Below are positions 1 through 11,319 of a stretch of DNA of 64,000 nt, one piece after another. This DNA is from Sycobia sp. Sy_11. Lineage: Eukaryota; Arthropoda; Insecta; Hymenoptera; Epichrysomallidae. Below the pieces are notes generated by a model. It was not told the DNA's origin, did no database searches, and worked only from the letters and a program-made list of their open reading frames with translations. Position numbers and translations under genes: made by a program. The first letter of the stretch is position 1. Every line of letters begins with the position of its first letter. Location of the stretch: NCBI GenBank assembly GCA_018907035.1, contig JACCIC010000096.1:248001-312000 (forward strand), read 5' to 3'.

Positions 1-1085
1 ACCCATATTTCGTCTAAGTCTTTGCTCATTTTTAACTTAATCGTCATTAATTATTTATAGTTCTCTATAATGTCATTAAAATCAGGAGAAAGTAATTTGT
101 GGACCATTATTAAATCTGTAGAAATTTAAATTTTATTAATAATATTTACAAATGAAATGGTATTTATTCAATATTAACGCAACATACAATATAATCTAAT
201 TAATTAATCACAAAATTTCTTAAATAATGTGGTTAAAATGTATCTATCAAATATATATGACTATTAAATTATATCGTCTTCTTAGATTATATCAAATATT
301 ATACAGTCAGTATTTACATATTGGCAATGATTTTATTAACCATCAGATAAGTAAACTATATCATAATTACGTATGAAATAGAAATTTATATAAATTTATA
401 TTACTCACGCTGACTAGATCGGTGAGTATAAAGACACTTAAAGTAATATATCGAAATACTAAACTAAACTTCATATTTACGAGTCAACTAAAATTGTAAA
501 ACTATTATGAAAAAAAAAGTGTTGTACACAGCTGTAAGAACCGTCGTTTAATGAACGGATGACGTTTTCCAGCATTCGTTTTTAAACAGTCTTCCCTCGC
601 CAGCGAACTTAGAAAAACGTACGTGACGTAATTTTCTGACTCTTCGTCTCTCTCTCTCTCTCTCTCCCTCTCTCTTCGTTCCTCTGCGAACATCTCGTGA
701 GATCTGTTGTCAATGTTAAACATAATCATCGTATTTTCCCGATAGAATCATCCGCGTGCATTTGTATATTTTTCCGCCTTGCTAATCGCCGATAAAAGAC
801 GGCGCTTAGAACGAAAGCGTGAAGATATATATAAATGAGAACCGGAAGCTGCGCGGAGTATAAAAGAAAAATAAGAAAACTCGCAAGAAAACGCGTATGT
901 TCAGCTGTCGAATCGCGACTCGAGACAATTTGCGCCATATCAATTAGACAACCGAGATATCCAGACGAGATATAGCTCGAAGTTATACATAAGGGGGAAA
1001 CATAGGTCGTCGGGCCTCTGTGCGCGTGTGGGCGCGTGTGGGCGCGCACGCGCACGTGTGTGCGTAGTGAACCTCCTGAAAAGCT
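1..1085. other. 3' flank of COX18; no gene seen
   Basis: The stretch 1-500 is AT-rich with no coding signal. From about 540 to 1085 the DNA is GC-richer and holds a CT-rich microsatellite (about 641-675) and a GTGTGGGCGCG-type simple repeat (about 1020-1066). Two open frames here on the minus strand look like products of the simple repeats. Part of this block is probably COX18 3' UTR. Confidence 0.5.
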
Positions 1086-1262
1086 CTATTCGCCGGTGAG
1101 ACGCAGCCTTGATTTCAGATTGCCGTAGAAATGCCGATACGGATGTTCCAGGTGGTACTCAGTGATCGGTACTCGGCATAATCGGCGCAAACGCGTCGAT
1201 TGGATTAGGAAGGCCTGCGTCAGGCCGTACGCACTGCTGGACAGCCAGTAGATGTTAACCGC
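1086..1262 (-). CDS. COX18: COX18 terminal exon (exon 6)
   Basis: This exon encodes 58 residues and a TAG stop at 1086-1088. The acceptor AG is at 1263-1264, behind a C/T-rich tract. It holds the last transmembrane helix (VNIYWLSSSAYGLTQAFLI) and the C-terminal tail with LCRVPITE and HPYRHFYGNLKSRL, which parallels the LCRIPSTK...PYKDIF tail of vertebrate COX18. It is GC-richer than its surroundings and is too short to stand out as an ORF. Confidence 0.85.
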   Translation of the reverse strand, partial: AVNIYWLSSSAYGLTQAFLIQSTRLRRLCRVPITEYHLEHPYRHFYGNLKSRLRLTGE

Positions 1263-1941
1263 CTTGAAATTGGACAGAAAAAAAAAGAAGAAATTAAACA
1301 GGATTTGCCTTGAGATTGAAATTATATTTAATACACTTATAACTAAAGGCCTTTATACTTTATACAATATTATGCATCGTTTTATATTTAGAATTATTGT
1401 TGATGAAAATAATCAGAAATGCAAATCTGATTATTATGTTTTGGCGTCTTTTAAAAAATTACTTCTATTAATTGATTAGGCAGTTCTAAGAAACTTCAGC
1501 ATATTGAATAAAAAGATTTTATCTATACGAATGATGGTAAAGAAATGTTATAATTACAATTCAATATTATGTCTTTATGCATTCTTATATTAAAATTTTT
1601 TACTTTACTTACTAAACAATTTGAAATTTTTCAAATGTGTACTAATTATTTAAAATTTCTAAAAATTAATTATGTGCAAGTAAACACTCTGCAACATAAA
1701 TTATTTCAAATCGTCATCTAGATAATTAATTATATGATTAAAGTATTATTAAAGTGAGTTGTAAAACCTCAATTCTCAATAGATTTTCACGCATTTAATC
1801 ATGGAACCAGGATTAATTGTCATCGGTAAAGAAACGTTTCAAGGTAGGTTTTTCTCAAGAACGACCAAAACATCGATTTTTTTCATTTATGCATTCTGTA
1901 GTAATTTATTATATGTAGAATATATTTTTAAAACTGCTAAT

Positions 1942-1994
<53 letters not shown>

Positions 1995-4900
1995 TGTGTA
2001 TACATTATAAATATTTAAAATTTGTATTCAAGAATTGCTATTTGGAAACTCATCCTTATAAAAACACTACATCATTATAATTAGATATAAGCGTATTCCA
2101 TTTACGTAGAAAAGATGGTAAAAGTAAGAATGTTTATCGGTTAGTAAATCGTAAAATAAATGCTGTCGTACACTATTGCGCCTCAATCATTAAAAATTCA
2201 AAAATTACATGATTGATATTCATTTGTTTCCAATAAATTAATTAGCTTGTACCTAAATGTAAATGATATTTGATGTAATTTTGTTCTTTGCAGTTCCTTT
2301 AAGTGTGAAAAAAAGTACAAAAATTTTTATATTTTATAGTTTTTATAATTCTGGCTCCATTAAATATTATATATAATTAATCAATTTTTTTAATTTCAGA
2401 TAATTTTTAAAGGTTCTACAATAGAAACTGTTAGCCACCTTTACTTAGACGATCATATTACAGCACATATCAATAAGTTATATAATTCTATTTTTGTTAA
2501 AAACGCTTCTCTGTACCTTAAGACTAAATGAAAAATGAAAAAGAACTAATTATTTATTTTTGGGTTTCCAATAAAAATTCAGAAAACTCTTCTTATCAAA
2601 TAAAAATCAATTTATTACAAAAACATATAGTATCAAAACTATAATTCTTGAAAACGCCGTTTTAAGAAAAAAAAGCCTAGAGACCTGCGTTTGTACGGCC
2701 GCCAATCCTTTATAAAAATTAATCGTTAATGATCTTAGAAACCAAATGAAAATTATAATGTTAATGTTAATAAAAATAATATTGCTAGAAGTTAATGAGT
2801 AATGATTTAACAGTATATTGTACTACGCGTTTAATACAGCTGTCCATCGCGCTCCAGGGTTCGTTCGTGTGCCATGTTATTCGAGTAGCACAATTTTGGC
2901 AACTATATCAAACGAATTCAACGCCGTATTTTTTGATAAGTGCTGGATATGTAACATATTAATAGAAGTTTTCCAATGACTCAATTGAAATTTATATATT
3001 TGCTTTATGTTATTTTCTATAGTCTAACATTTTGCATTGTGTTATAAGTAAGCGTAACATAGACTAAAGAGTGCCTTATTAGTACATTACAATAATAATA
3101 ATAAGTGTATGGAAATTCATTATTTTCCCGGTGAGTCAGTTTACTTGTAGATTGTATACAAAGTAGTAAAAAAGCTTTGTTCATTGTTTAATGTTAACTT
3201 TTAATATTTCGCCTTTACTAAATTTTGCATCTGCGGCGATCCTTTCAATTCTAGTTACACTGTTACTACTAGTTTTTGATTTTCAAAAATGTTTTTATCG
3301 TTAAGAAATTTTATTACTCTTATCAAAAAATGTATAAAATCATTCTCTTGCATCCAGTAAATATTTACTTAATGAACTTAGTAAATTTAAAATTACAAAT
3401 AAGCTACTAATATTTTCTTCTTGAAATGACGTCAGTTTGTTGAATATAATTAGATTGAAAATTTTTACAAAGAATCAATAAAAAAACATTCTTGAATCTG
3501 CTCAGTTTTTCTTTCAAATTTAATACCTCAAGTCTCATGTTGCTCGTTTATAGTTCGATACTTGTAGTACTTGTATAATACCTGTATGGCTATTGCATAT
3601 GGTATCGGCAGAAAATTTTGCAGGTGTCCATCTTATATGGAATAACGATTTCACAACTTTCTTCTGAGCTTCTAGAGCTAACAATAATTATTGCCATCAA
3701 AATTTTAATGTCCAAGCAAATATATAAAGCTTTCGTACTAAATTGTTAAGGTGCATTCTGCGCCATAAACACGTACTAAATTTAAGGAGTGAACCTCACA
3801 TGATATGTGTTTTCGATATATTTATCGTTTTCTTTTATTTTCGTTTAGAGACCAGAAATAGTGCCTGGGCTGTTTATTGTATTTTTACTCTCTAAAATTG
3901 ATTAAATTTGTACTGGCTTAATTTAGAAAATCGATTATAATTTTTGATAAATCTTTAGCATCGCGTACGTTCTATCTTATCAAAGGGATGAACCGGATAA
4001 TATAGTCAAATCTGCCCCGATCTTTTTGTAAGACTTGATGAAAACTCTATTAGCTAAAATGTTCAGTCCCCTATCTAGTCCAGGTGTCCCAACATTCCGA
4101 AGAATATCTCAAAACTTTGATATAATATATTACAGCTTTTAATACAAATAGCAGAATTTTAAAAACTTTTTTTTGAAAAAGGCATTTACTATAATTTTTT
4201 ATACTTTTTAGCGCTAAATTCAAATTTTTAGAACGGTATAAAATATTACAATTGCATTTAAAAAGGACATATTTACTCAGCTGAAAAATTTATTTTATTT
4301 ACTTGATGTTGGTTCTTTTTTATGAATTTGTTCAGATTAGTCAAATTGATGGAGCATTGAAAAAAAAATTAATAATTATTTTTAAATAACATTTTTCCTA
4401 ATTTTTCGACGATTAGCTAATTGTATCGATTATAAATATGTATTTTTATTTATATTTCTTCGCATTAGTAGAGTTATTAACGATATAAGATACAAAAGCA
4501 AATTTACCTAAATTAGTCGCCAAATAAATATATTTTACATACATTGATAAAATATAACGATTAAAAAATAACCTTAAATCAATTGAATTCTTTATATTAT
4601 ACACATTACTGTACATATAGCCTTTAAAAAAGATTCTAGCAACGTATCGGTAGATTTTTCTCGTTCATTCATAAATTGAAAAAACGAATAATTTATTTCA
4701 TATTGTGATAATAAAATTTACATGTATTTAAATTATTATTCCAGGAAATAATTCCTAAATTTTTTGTAATTAAAAAATCATAAAAATTAAAATTTGAGAA
4801 GAACAAATATCTTTTCAAAAAAAATTAAATAATACAATAGTATAGAAAAATATATATTTATTCCCATATATTTAAAATATTTTAATATTAATTAAATAAA

Positions 4901-6838
4901 TATGAGGTACCATAAGCAATCCTTTTTATTTTGACATTATTAATAGATATATCACTATTATTAAGCTGTATAAATAATTATTATATAATAATTATCTTAA
5001 TAATTATCAAATAAATAATCGGCACTTATAATCTAATTAAATTTTTTATTTTTTAAAAATCATACGTATTTAATATTAACGTATTTAATCTTCTTCATCT
5101 TTTTTCGAAAGCTCTTAAAACTAAAGTTAACAATAATTGAAAATACTTGTAATAAGTGAGGCGTATTTATTTCAACCGAGTCTAGACAAAAGTAATTAAT
5201 ATGCTGCAAAAAAAGGGCTGTTGCTCACCGATAAATGGCAATCTGTTTTTCGACACACCATATACCGATAAATTAGCCATCTACTGACTTATATATAGGC
5301 GGCTTATCCAATTTGAAAATTTTTCTCGAATTGTTTTTCTTTCGGCAGGCTTACATATACATTTTATTATAAATAATATAACACTTCCCTTATTCTCACT
5401 GTATATGAATGCAATATCAGATTTAATCGATAACTTATTGATTTCTAGAGTTCATATATGTTGATTACTTCTTTGTCTTTTGAATTTAAAGTACAAACCA
5501 ATTTAAATAGGATCTGACGACATCCAAAAATACTACCGTGAGCGCATCAAAGAAATATGAGGATTATCGAGAGAATTATAGGTTGTTACTCACATAAAGC
5601 TGTAGTTGTTTATTTTTTACGACATGCTCATTATCGTTATATTTTATTAAGTGTAAGTATAATGAAGTTAGTTAGTGAGAAATTTAGGTGAAGTAACTCT
5701 ATGAAGTAACTCTACTAATCAAGATTTATAAACCAAATAACCATTAATTATCAAAAAATATCTATAAATACTTTTTTTCAATAGTCTACCAAATTGAAAA
5801 CTCTGCAAAAATTCATAAAAATAAAACAATAAAAAAAAGTATAATATAAATTCTTCCAACTTTAAGTAAAGTTTAGTTTTTGATTTTTTTTTAATTGAAT
5901 TTGGTTCTAAATACTTATAAAAAAATAATAGTTGATACTTTTTGGAAAATAAATTTGTTACTACCTGACAGACTGTCCTAAATGAACCAGAATCTGAGAT
6001 ACCTTAATTCAAAGTTTTGAGATATTTTTGACTATGGGAACACCTTAACTGGACTGAAATTTTGATTAGAAGAGTGAGAAGATGAATAATACATTGCCAT
6101 AAGCAAAGCAAAACAATTAAGGGCAGAATTAACTATATCTTATCCCCGGCTATCCCTTTTAAAATGCTTAAGTACATACCGCACTATAAATATAAGTTAA
6201 TCTTCATAAGATACATTTGGAATAGAGTTCACTGAAATTGAATAGTATTTTGCCACATTAGGTTTGTTGATTATATGTGTAAATAATTTTTTCGCAATAT
6301 CATTTTGAGAAAGTTGACTCTCCAGACACCGAAAACATGCGCAATTAAATGACTATTCTTAATTACTTTAAATACGGCAACATTTTTTAAAAACATATTT
6401 TAGACATCATTTAGAACTAATTGTGAACGGTTAAAAATATTTTTGTTATGTATATATGGTAATGTTATAGCTATGTAAAGACTACCGTTATGGCTCGATG
6501 AATGTAGTATCTTGCGATCGAAGCAGTTTTCATAAGATAATAACGATTTCTTGAACGACTTTGGAAAAGACAAAAATTTTTAGTTAATATTTACGCGACT
6601 TGAAGCGACCTTGTCTCTGTATTTAATATTGATAAATAAGAGACGATTAATACTTAAAATATTTTTAAAAAATATATATTTTACCTAGTAGAAATGTTTA
6701 AATATAAAAAAAGAAAAAAACGATTTTATTTTACTATGTGCCAAACATTCTATACGTCTGAAAATATTGAGTATATTGTTGTATTATTTACAAAAATTTT
6801 AATTGTCTAGTTAAAATTAAAAAATGCCTTAACTTGAA

Positions 6839-6899
<61 letters not shown>

Positions 6900-9800
6900 A
6901 CAATTAATAATTATTTATCGTGACTCTTTAAATCTTATTACTAACTGGCTTTATAAGGGTATGGTAAATATGCTGTATATATATGTTTGTTATTAAAATA
7001 GATTTCAATTATCAAAAAATGTAATAAATTTATAATATTTATACCTATAAAAATCCTATAATTAATCATTATGACATTGAATCTGAGTATTACAAGAATT
7101 ATAAATGGAAACATAACAACTTGCACAATATCCATTCAACTGGAAAAACTGTTATGCTCTGTTGAATAGACTTAAAAGATTCTACGTAAAATAACTTTTT
7201 TCATATAATTACGTCAGATTTGTTGTTAATGATTAAATTTATAGATTCTCTTCACATTGGGGCTGATCATAAACACTTAGCCTTGTTTTGGTCATATTCA
7301 CCCTCCCCTCTCTGGAGAACGGATTGTATTTTTTTACGAACATTAAGATTAATAATACTTGATAAATAATTTATACGTAGTAATTTTAAATGGCATGTGA
7401 TTTTTACTTGTTTAATTTATATGATATGTATAATATAATAAGCGAGAAAATAAGAAGTTCGCTTCCACGCGCGTGTGGATGTTATTGAATTTTGGCTCGA
7501 AGTGGACTAGATTCCCGGTATTCAGATCGTAGTCCACAAATTTTTATATACACGCATCGTATAAGTGGCATGTAAGCGACCGATGATGCAATTTTTGTAT
7601 ATCACACTAAATATTACGCGTGCTAGTTTAAACTACATATTTAGTACAATTATGTAACGACAATCCGCAAAAACCACGACCAAAATATACATATACCTTA
7701 CCTCCGTCCCATGCAATTGACTTATAATTTTTCTTTGCACTCGCGATCGTACCCTACCCCCCCCCCTCCGTCATCTTGTCGCATCATTTATCAACAACCT
7801 TTTTATATTATATATAAATTAATAAAATATAACAACAGAAACTTTTTAATTTTTCTAAGCTTAAGGGAGAAAAGGCAGTATAATACTATTATTTTTTTCA
7901 GGCTCTCTTCATGAAGTGAATCTTTTCAACTGTAGATAGGTGATTCTAGTTTTATCTAATGGTGGAACACTGGATATATTTATTGAATAAGTGTCTCAAC
8001 CAAATTTTTAGATTAGCGCTGTTTTTATTAATTAATTATAATAATATCAATAATTAAAAAATGTCAATTTTATTAATTAAATTCTGTTGTGAACTCATCT
8101 TATACAGAAACTTAATAAAATTTGGTACACAAGTATTTTCAAAATAGCTGATTACGAATCCAACCTCAGATGTTAAAAATTCAAATAATAGATTAAAAAT
8201 TCACAAGGCAGGTGTGAAAATTTAAAAAAAATAAAAATCTACAAAATCATCAACTTTCAAAATTTGAAATAAAAAATTAAAAATTATCTGCTATAATATT
8301 TAAAAAGCTTATCCACCAAACTTGAATTTTGAAAATTGAATATCAGATTCCAAAACAACACTCTCAAAAACTGTAAAATCACTATATAAAACTATCAAAT
8401 CAGAAATCACTATGAAGACATAATGAAAATATAACTTCCTGATTTATCAATATTACTAATTATATATGTATTAAAAAATTAAATTTTGCTTGGAATATAG
8501 TCATGCAAAATCTGTTTAGAAATTCAAAACAATTATCAATGATATACAACTATTAAGTCCCAAAGCAGTATATAAAGTTTTTTGAAAATAGTCATATACT
8601 TACCGCAGGAAAATTTATAGCTGTTAATGTAAGTAATACAGTTATACTTCGAAAGAAGTAAATTAACCATGTCTCCCAGCGTTGTTCTGGTATATTTCGA
8701 AATAATCGATGTACCTTAATAGTATTATTTTTGATTATTTTCAAATTAAATGGAAATTCAATATAAAATAATAATTACCTCGATAATTAACAAGTTTGTC
8801 AATCCTAACAGAATAGGTAATATCATATACTGATCAACACTTATCAGGTTTGTTACCCAACCAAAACCACCATTTATCATTTCCATGAATGCAATTGGAG
8901 AATCTGAATTTATTCAAAATTGATATTAATAATAACCTAACTAATTAAAAAAGGTATAATATTTAATAAATTCTAAAAAAAAATACTTGGATCAGATTTA
9001 GGTAACATATAGCAGAGGTTTCTTATAGCACATGAGAAAGAAATCCATACAGGGAACTGTATTAATATAAGTACATAAATTTTTGCTGGATGACAATTTT
9101 CTTTTACAATTAAAGCATTCCGCTCTTTCCTTATCTAAAAATAATAAAAAATATATATTTATAAGAGTTTATACTTTGTTTATATTTGATTACATAATTA
9201 TAAGTCATACATGATAACATATATGTCATACATGATTTTGAACACTTAAGATAATAATGAATAAATAATTAATATTTTCATTTAAAAAATTTCTATTACT
9301 TAAAGTATTTTATTTTAAATTTTATTACTGTTTTGTTTCTTAGAAAATAAAATATTACTCTTATCAATACTACTTACATTCTTTTGAAACTCTCTTTTTA
9401 CTACATTTTCTGGAATATTATATTGGATCGCAACTGCAGCTTCCCTTTTAAATCTTATAATATGGTCTTCCATTTCATATTTCAAATTTTGTAACTTTGC
9501 CGCAGTGCGAAGCTTTTATTTAAAATTATAAAAACTCAATTAGTATATATTATTTTATATCAAATTTTCAATTCAAGCATTAAAAAATAATTTAAATGGT
9601 TTAAAATTTAATGATAAAGATAATAATATAAAATAAATGATTAAATCAAAATATTTATATATCTTTCTTGATCACTTAAAAGTTAATTAAAAAAACAAAT
9701 ATCAGTAAAAATTACCTGCATAATAGCAAATGGTAAAGTAATAATTGTTCTAGCAGTTATTGCAGTGAAAATAATTGTTGCCCACCATGGTAATCCAGTT

Positions 9801-10108
9801 ATTTCATGCACTTGCAAGACTATTTTTTGTGCTAATTCAGTTGTTGGCCAATCCGATATCTTAGTTATAAGATTTGATTCATTTCTTTTTTGAATATTCA
9901 TGAACAAAGTATTTGGTGTAGGGACTAAACATGGTTTCAATAAATGCTTTGTGAAAGGACTCATGTAAACACACTTGTTATGATTATATGAAGAATTATT
10001 TGTATGAAAAGAACTATTACTGACATTAACATTATGTTGTATAGATAAAATACGACAATTCTGTTGAAATAATTTTATATTCATTTTATTTAATATTCTT
10101 GAACTCAT
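1086..10108 (-). CDS. COX18: COX18 mitochondrial inner-membrane insertase (Oxa1/YidC family), six exons
   Basis: Exons in transcript order are 9716-10108, 9378-9512, 8987-9134, 8779-8903, 8604-8714 and 1086-1262. All junctions are GT-AG and phases agree, giving 362 codons plus stop; human COX18 is about 330. COX18 inserts the C-terminal part of COX2 into the mitochondrial inner membrane for complex IV assembly. Residues 1-80 are basic and Ser/Asn-rich, as expected of a presequence. The first transmembrane segment starts near LPWWATII. Exon 3 carries KENCHPAKIYVLILIQFPVW, matching the family's DNCHPFK...LIWVQLPMW. Exon 4 carries ILPILLGLTNLLIIE. The last exon carries IYWLSSSAYGLTQ and RRLCRVPITE, matching COX18 rather than OXA1L. 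It lies 7.3 kb from exon 5 but joins in phase behind a polypyrimidine tract. The start is the first ATG of the long exon-1 frame. Confidence 0.88.
1944..1991. repeat. (AT)n microsatellite
   Basis: Uninterrupted AT dinucleotide run inside COX18 intron 5. Confidence 0.95.
4038..6085. repeat. Element bounded by decayed long inverted repeats
   Basis: The stretch around 4055-4125 (CAGTCC, CAGGTGTCCCAAC, ATATCTCAAAACTTTGAT) recurs in inverted orientation at about 6000-6060 (ATCAAAGTTTTGAGATAT-like, GGGAACACCTTAACTGGACTG). Similarity seems to continue inward about 150-200 bp on each side. The roughly 1.6 kb between the arms has no open frame. It is probably a non-autonomous DNA transposon relic. 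Exact ends are uncertain. Confidence 0.4.
6842..6893. repeat. (AT)n microsatellite
   Basis: Uninterrupted AT dinucleotide run inside COX18 intron 5. Confidence 0.95.
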
Positions 10109-10933
10109 TTTTATATGTAATAAAATTCTATTAAAATAAATAAAAATAAGAGAAAATTATTGTTCAATGTTCATCCTGCCCCTGTGTAATCATTTTTAAA
10201 TTTAAGGTTAACCCGCACGTCATTGAATGGTACATCAGTAACTCAGTAGAACCAGAGAACCTCGTAGAATAATGTCTGTGCAGGTCTGTGAGTGTAGACC
10301 AGGTAGACCATGTAAATTATACTAGACGAGACCTAACGAGACCTTACTAAATCACTAACACGACCATCTGCCATCAGTGCCAGCACCACACCGGTACCAC
10401 ACATGACCATAGCCTGCCACAGCACACCGATCAGATCACACGATGTAGACATGGTTCGAGCAGTATACAATATTATCTTTCATCAGATTATCACTTAGCT
10501 TTTCATCTATCTATTTTAAGTGTATCTTCGACATAATCTTGCATAAGCTTGCACTCTGCTTGCACCAGCTTGCACCAGTTACTGCTCTATGCTACCTACA
10601 AAATCCGTCAGTGGTCAAAAACTGGTCAAAACCAGCAAAACTATTTCACGCACGATACGCGTACGCGCAGTTGCGTCAGGTTGCGTCTGGTACGCGTAAG
10701 AAGCACGTAACGAAAATTGAAAAAATTATATAAGATATTATCAAAGCATATTTATTAAAAATATCAAAAATATATTTTATGAATATCATAATATACAATA
10801 TATATAAATACAAATTTTTTACTTAATATAACTTAGTATAACTTAATATAACTTAATATAATTTAATATAACTTAACTTAATTTTAAACCAAAATTTAAT
10901 TTTACTGATAGTATTACTTTCTATTTATATTTA
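10109..10933. other. Intergenic spacer between PRKDC stop and COX18 start
   Basis: Both flanking genes are on the minus strand, so this holds the PRKDC 3' UTR and the COX18 promoter region. From about 10230 to 10710 it is GC-richer than its surroundings, with short repeated words (CTTGCACC, AGACC, TACGCGTA). I see no convincing coding frame; the plus-strand frame at 10539-10733 lacks family features. A possible polyadenylation hexamer (AATAAA on the minus strand) overlaps the region just past the PRKDC stop. Confidence 0.5.
10821..10880. repeat. Six tandem copies of a 10-bp unit (ACTTAATATA)
   Basis: Consecutive 10-mers read ACTTAATATA, ACTTAGTATA, ACTTAATATA, ACTTAATATA, ATTTAATATA and ACTTAACTTA. 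The array lies about 50 bp past the PRKDC stop, probably within its 3' UTR or terminator region. Confidence 0.9.
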
Positions 10934-11319
10934 TTATACAAAAGGAAGCCATTCAACACATAAATGTCCAAGCACATTGGCGTCTGTTGCTTGATCTAGT
11001 AAACACTGAACCTGTTTTAAAATTAAAAATGGTTAAATACTTTTATTTCTATTATCTAATTAATTTTTCTGTCTTAAAAAAAGAGTGGTGCATACTTGTT
11101 CTTTAGGTGTAAGGTCATCGTTTTTTATGTATGATCTAGCTGTCCTATGATGTAATTCATTACCATATATGACAGGTTTATAAGAAGCAAAAAATTGATC
11201 ATCATCATCATTATCATCATGAATGTAGGATAATTCTTCAAGCATAATATTGGAAGGTTTAGCACCACTTAATTTTTTTTCTATAATCGAATATTTTTTT
11301 TTTGGTAACCACTTTATTC
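10934..11319 (-). CDS. PRKDC: PRKDC exons 22-23: kinase C-tail and FATC motif (residues 3693-3792)
   Basis: Exons are 11096-11319 and 10934-11011. Exon 22 has [16 protein letters not shown] (human KRKLAGANPAVITCDEL) and an acidic DDNDDDD insert. Exon 23, only 26 codons with its TAA, encodes [15 protein letters not shown] ending in WLPFV, against human VKCLMDQATDPNILG...WEPWM. FATC is the most constrained C-terminal mark of PIKKs and its preservation argues the gene is not a pseudogene. The stop is at 10934-10936. Confidence 0.92.

Larger units (their letters stand above)
1263..8603 (-). other. COX18 intron 5 (7.3 kb), no coding exons seen
   Basis: The donor GTAAGT lies just after exon 5 and the acceptor TTTCAAG just before exon 6. 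The intron is AT-rich, with two long AT microsatellites (1944-1991 and 6842-6893) and a poly-C run near 7748. A decayed pair of long inverted repeats lies at about 4038-4250 and 5850-6085. I see no conserved protein in either strand. Confidence 0.6.

Noticed and set aside
726..1055. Minus-strand 109-residue ORF after COX18
   Set aside because: Starts in a GTG/GCGC simple repeat and has no conserved features; probably 3' UTR.
10539..10733. Plus-strand 64-residue ORF between PRKDC and COX18
   Set aside because: Depends on short repeated words in the spacer; no recognisable domain.
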